Origin: Paenibacillaceae bacterium UBA6304
GTDB taxonomy: Bacteria > Bacillota > Bacilli > Paenibacillales > Paenibacillaceae
DNA: 8,367 bases
NCBI GenBank assembly: GCA_002439285.1
Contig: DJTQ01000052.1
Location: 1-8,367 of the forward strand
Direction: 5' to 3'
Every line of letters begins with the position of its first letter. The first letter of the stretch is position 1. This document shows positions 5,788 through 8,367 of this stretch, in pieces. The position numbers were made by a program, and so were the translations under genes. The notes under the pieces were generated by a model that worked only from the letters and a program-made list of their open reading frames with translations, did not search any database and was not told where the DNA came from.

Positions 5788-7956
5788 CTATTGCTCCAGG
5801 CGGAACTCCGCCTGCAATGTATCGCGGCTGTTGCCGCCGATGTGCAGCTCGAATTTCCCTGCGTCGCTCTTAAAAGACAAGTCGCTATGATGATACCGCA
5901 GCTGCGCTTCGGTGATCTCGAACGCCACTTCCGTACTTTCGCCCGGAGCAAGCGTTACTTGGCGGAAGTCTTTCAATTCCTTTAACGGTCGAACGACTTC
6001 CCCCGAAACGTCGCGGAGATAGAGCTGAACTGTTTCCGTTCCTGCCATGCTTCCGTCGTTGCTGACCCGGACTTTGGCCTGCAAAGTCTGACCCGCCTTC
6101 AGCGAAGTTGACGACAAGGCGAGCTCCCCATATGAAAAATCCGTATAGCTTAGGCCAAAACCGAATGGGAACAACGGCGCGTTCGGGCTATCCAGATATT
6201 GCGATACATACTTTTCCTTCGTATCTTCCGTAGGCTTCGGACGTCCCGTATTGAAGCAGTTGTAATAAACCGGGATTTGCCCGACCGTGATTGGAAAAGA
6301 CATCGTAAGCCGGCCCGAAGGATTGGCTACGCCGTACAGCAAATCGGCGATCGCCGCCCCGCCCGCACTGCCCGGGAACCAGGCTTCGAGCACCGCATCG
6401 GCTTCCTCGTAGATGCCGTGCAGATCCAGCGGGCGGCCGTTGAACAGTACGGCAACCATCGGTTTGCCGAGCTGCTTCATGCTGCGCACCAGCCCCAGCT
6501 GCGCTTCCGGCAGCTTGATGTTGGTGCGGCTCGCCGCTTCCCCGCTCATCTCCGACGCTTCGCCGAGCGCCAGCACGATGATGTCCGCCTCCCCGGCGGC
6601 TTTGACGGCTTCCTCCAGTTGGCGCTCAGTGATGTCATGGATGCCGCAGCCCTCGGCCACTACGAGCCCGGAACCGCTGCTCAGTGCTTCCATCGCCGTC
6701 CCCAATCGGTCGGCCGTCTCTTGCGACCCGGTCCACGACCAGTTGCCGAGAATATCGCCGCTTTGCGCAAACGGGCCGATCAGTGCGATTCTTTGCCCCC
6801 GCTTCAGCGGCAGCACGCCTTCATTTTTCAGCAGGACGCTGGATTTCACCGCAAGCTCTTTCGCGGCGTCAAGATGCTCCTTGCAGTACACGACTTCACG
6901 TTCCGCTTCCGGGTCAGCGCCGCGTAGCGGGTTCTCGAACAAGCCGAGCTTGTCCTTCAACCGCAAAATACGCAGCACCGCTTCATCGATCAGCGACTCG
7001 TCCACCAACCCGTCTTCCACCAACCCGGCCAGCTCCAGCACATAAGCCGAAGTCATCATATCGATATCCACGCCAGCCTGAATCGCCTTTAGAGCCGCTT
7101 CGCGGTCATCTTCGGCGACACCGTGCGCGATCAGCTCTCTGATAGCAGCCCAATCGGAGATGACGACCCCGTCAAATCCCCATTCGCCACGGAGCAGATC
7201 CCGCATCAGCTTGACGTTGCCGCTGGCAGGGATACCTTCGACCGTGTTGAACGAAGTCATCACCATCTCGGCGCCCTCGTCAATTGCGGCCTTATAAGCC
7301 GGCAAATAGTACTCGCGAAGCTGACGCTCCGACAGGTCGACCGTATTGTATTCACGCCCCGCTTCCGACAGCCCGTAGGCCGCGAAGTGCTTCACGCAGG
7401 AAGCGACGCGATCCGTATCGTTCTTTAAATCCTTACCCTGAAAACCCCGGACCATCGCCCGCGCGAACAAAGCGTTCAAGTGCGGGTCTTCGCCCGTCGA
7501 TTCCATCACCCGGCCCCAGCGGGGGTCGCGCACCAGGTCCGCCATCGGCGCGAAGGTGACATGCAGCCCGGAAACAGCCGCTTCTTTGGCCGCGATCTCC
7601 GCACTGCGCTCGGCCAGTTCCAAATCCCACGAACAGCCCATCGCCAGCGGAATCGGAAAAATCGTCTTAAACCCGTGCACGATATCCGCCATAAACAAGA
7701 GCGGAATGCCATGCCGGTTGTTTGCCATATGCGCCTGCTGCACGGAGATGACCTTCTCCGCACCCGCGATGCCAAGCACCGAACCGGTATTTTTCACCGT
7801 ATCTTCCGTAATGCCTAGCGATTCCATCGGCCCGGTAATTAACCCTTCATCTCCGGCTTCTTCATAGAAGGGTGCTGCCAATTGCTGCAATTGGGCGATT
7901 TTCTCATCGAGCGTCATTTGTTGCAGGATGTCTTCTAGTCGTCGTTGCTCGGCCAT
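5788..7956 (-). CDS. Cytoplasmic GH3 beta-glucosidase (BglX-like, three-domain)
   Basis: A retaining exo-acting beta-glycosidase, most likely releasing glucose from the non-reducing end of beta-gluco-oligosaccharides. The start is the ATG at 7956-7954 (MAEQRRLEDILQQMTLDEKIAQL), preceded by a purine-rich GGAGAGAGAG. The frame is open to an ATG at 8052, but the extra 32 residues look non-coding. The 722 residues show the usual order. First comes a TIM-barrel domain with MADLVRDPRWGR (138-149), KHFAAYG (189-195) and the nucleophile motif GVVISDW (D268). Next is an alpha/beta sandwich beginning near KSSVLLKNEGVLPL (371-384), containing GEASEMSGEAASR (465-477), where E473 is the best candidate acid/base by analogy with BglX. 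The third is a C-terminal fibronectin-III-like domain (about 597-722, from FPFGFGLSY). There is no signal peptide, unlike secreted or periplasmic GH3 enzymes. It is the first gene of the two-gene operon, so its product and the phosphorylase probably share substrates. Linkage preference cannot be read from sequence alone. Confidence 0.93.
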   Translation of the reverse strand: MAEQRRLEDILQQMTLDEKIAQLQQLAAPFYEEAGDEGLITGPMESLGITEDTVKNTGSVLGIAGAEKVISVQQAHMANNRHGIPLLFMADIVHGFKTIFPIPLAMGCSWDLELAERSAEIAAKEAAVSGLHVTFAPMADLVRDPRWGRVMESTGEDPHLNALFARAMVRGFQGKDLKNDTDRVASCVKHFAAYGLSEAGREYNTVDLSERQLREYYLPAYKAAIDEGAEMVMTSFNTVEGIPASGNVKLMRDLLRGEWGFDGVVISDWAAIRELIAHGVAEDDREAALKAIQAGVDIDMMTSAYVLELAGLVEDGLVDESLIDEAVLRILRLKDKLGLFENPLRGADPEAEREVVYCKEHLDAAKELAVKSSVLLKNEGVLPLKRGQRIALIGPFAQSGDILGNWSWTGSQETADRLGTAMEALSSGSGLVVAEGCGIHDITERQLEEAVKAAGEADIIVLALGEASEMSGEAASRTNIKLPEAQLGLVRSMKQLGKPMVAVLFNGRPLDLHGIYEEADAVLEAWFPGSAGGAAIADLLYGVANPSGRLTMSFPITVGQIPVYYNCFNTGRPKPTEDTKEKYVSQYLDSPNAPLFPFGFGLSYTDFSYGELALSSTSLKAGQTLQAKVRVSNDGSMAGTETVQLYLRDVSGEVVRPLKELKDFRQVTLAPGESTEVAFEITEAQLRYHHSDLSFKSDAGKFELHIGGNSRDTLQAEFRLEQ

Positions 7957-8298
7957 GATTTCTCTCTCTCCTATATAAGTTGAACTATTGGATAGATGTC
8001 GAGGCAAGTCCGCAAAATGTTCCTGCGATCGCTGGTGCTCCCTTCCCTGCATGCTATTCTTTAGTTCGCCTTCTATTTATTCGAATCGTTTCTCTAGGAA
8101 AATTCCTTTAATTATGAGTGGTTTAAGCTACTAGTATTGTCTAAAATAATAACGTTTCGAATTCGGTTTGTAACTTTGCCACAGAATTCCTCACGCATTC
8201 CTCACGATCACACACTCGCACTCACGCTATCGCACCCACTCACTGCTGGCGGGCCCTCACATCCACTTCCCTACGCTACCTCGCGCCGCTTCGCCACT
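7957..8298 (-). promoter_or_regulatory. Leader and intergenic region upstream of the GH3 operon
   Basis: About 340 bp without a gene separates the esterase stop codon from the GH3 start. A weak promoter candidate on the minus strand is TTACAA (8173-8168), 16 bp, TATTAT (8151-8146). It is followed by an AT-rich stretch and about 190 nt of leader. The sequence GAAACGTTATT (8159-8149) has a LacI/CcpA-like AAACGTT core, but the flanks do not fit the cre consensus well. I see no riboswitch, no attenuator hairpin and no strong terminator after the esterase gene, so read-through into GH3 is possible. The esterase-proximal part (about 8186-8270) is full of CTCAC/CGCAC words. Confidence 0.4.
8186..8206. 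repeat. 11-bp tandem repeat (two copies of ATTCCTCACG)
   Basis: ATTCCTCACG occurs at 8186-8195 and again at 8197-8206, giving an 11-bp period close to one helical turn. It lies about 15 bp upstream of the candidate -35 box of the GH3 operon (reading the minus strand), so a double activator site is conceivable. The DNA on its right continues as looser CTCAC-rich sequence, so slippage of simple sequence is equally likely. Confidence 0.4.
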
Positions 8299-8367
8299 CT
8301 AACGGTTCTTACCAATCGGCAGCCAATCGAACACTCTTTGAATGTTGCGGTCCCAATAGCTCCATTC
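8299..8367 (-). CDS. C-terminal end of an esterase-like protein (starts outside the window)
   Basis: The minus strand is open from the window edge for 22 codons to a TAG at 8301-8299, giving EWSYWDRNIQRVF followed by DWLPIGKNR. The pattern W-x-YWD-x-x-I-x-x-x-x-x-WLP at a protein end is characteristic, from memory, of the esterase D / tributyrin esterase family (alpha/beta hydrolases, PF00756). There the residue just before this motif is usually the catalytic His, which would lie beyond the window edge. The fragment is too short to be certain. It lies on the same strand as the GH3 operon, with no obvious terminator between, so it might act with it, for example by removing ester groups from sugars, but a 340-bp gap argues for separate transcription. 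Confidence 0.6.
   Translation of the reverse strand, partial: EWSYWDRNIQRVFDWLPIGKNR

Noticed and set aside
8025..8032. GCGATCGC palindrome as an operator
   Set aside because: An isolated 8-bp palindrome with no extended symmetry and no second copy nearby; chance is sufficient.
7957..8052. N-terminal extension of the GH3 enzyme from an ATG at 8052
   Set aside because: No ribosome binding site precedes that ATG, the 32 extra residues look random, and GH3 homology begins right after the ATG at 7956, which has a purine-rich site before it.
8149..8159. Catabolite control (cre) site upstream of GH3
   Set aside because: Only the AAACGTT core matches; the outer TG and CA positions expected of a cre site are wrong, so I do not call it.
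8186..8280. CRISPR array
   Set aside because: The repeats are 10 bp with a 1-bp gap, and the rest is low-complexity sequence; there are no regular repeat-spacer units.

Overview
The window reads as chromosomal DNA from a Gram-positive Bacillota, most likely Paenibacillus or a close relative. Protein style, strong AGGAGG-type ribosome binding sites, and a GH3 enzyme paired with a very long GH94/GH149/GH161-type phosphorylase all fit that group. This assignment is inference from recognised sequence style, not from a search. Almost everything is encoded on the minus strand, so transcription runs from high to low coordinates.

Right part (8367 down to 2315): the last 22 codons of an esterase-like protein (8299-8367) are followed by a gene-free leader (7957-8298). 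Then come a cytoplasmic GH3 beta-glucosidase (5788-7956) and, 30 nt later, a 1132-residue inverting glycoside phosphorylase (2359-5757). The phosphorylase gene ends in a clear intrinsic terminator (2315-2344). Neither enzyme shows a signal peptide, so the pair probably works inside the cell on imported beta-linked gluco-oligosaccharides. The phosphorylase would release sugar 1-phosphate without spending ATP, and GH3 would hydrolyse what remains. No transporter or regulator lies in the window.

Middle part (1073-2310): a strikingly AT-rich islet in an otherwise GC-rich neighbourhood. It holds one orphan gene for a single-pass membrane protein of unknown function (1078-1962) and about 350 bp of AT-rich non-coding DNA. 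On its left it abuts a damaged, shortened second copy of the 3' end of the phosphorylase gene plus that gene's terminator (953-1073). The islet is therefore flanked by imperfect direct repeats of the phosphorylase tail. This is the most unusual structure in the window. It suggests either decay of a tandem phosphorylase paralogue with foreign DNA in the gap, or an insertion that duplicated the gene end.

Left part (1-950): a plus-strand micro-gene remnant with a good ribosome binding site but a stop at codon 3 (696-878) faces the islet. Further left, on the minus strand, are a 120-residue hypothetical protein (202-564) and, 25 nt downstream, the N-terminal part of a membrane-anchored alpha/beta-hydrolase-like protein (1-176) that runs off the window. 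These two look like an operon.
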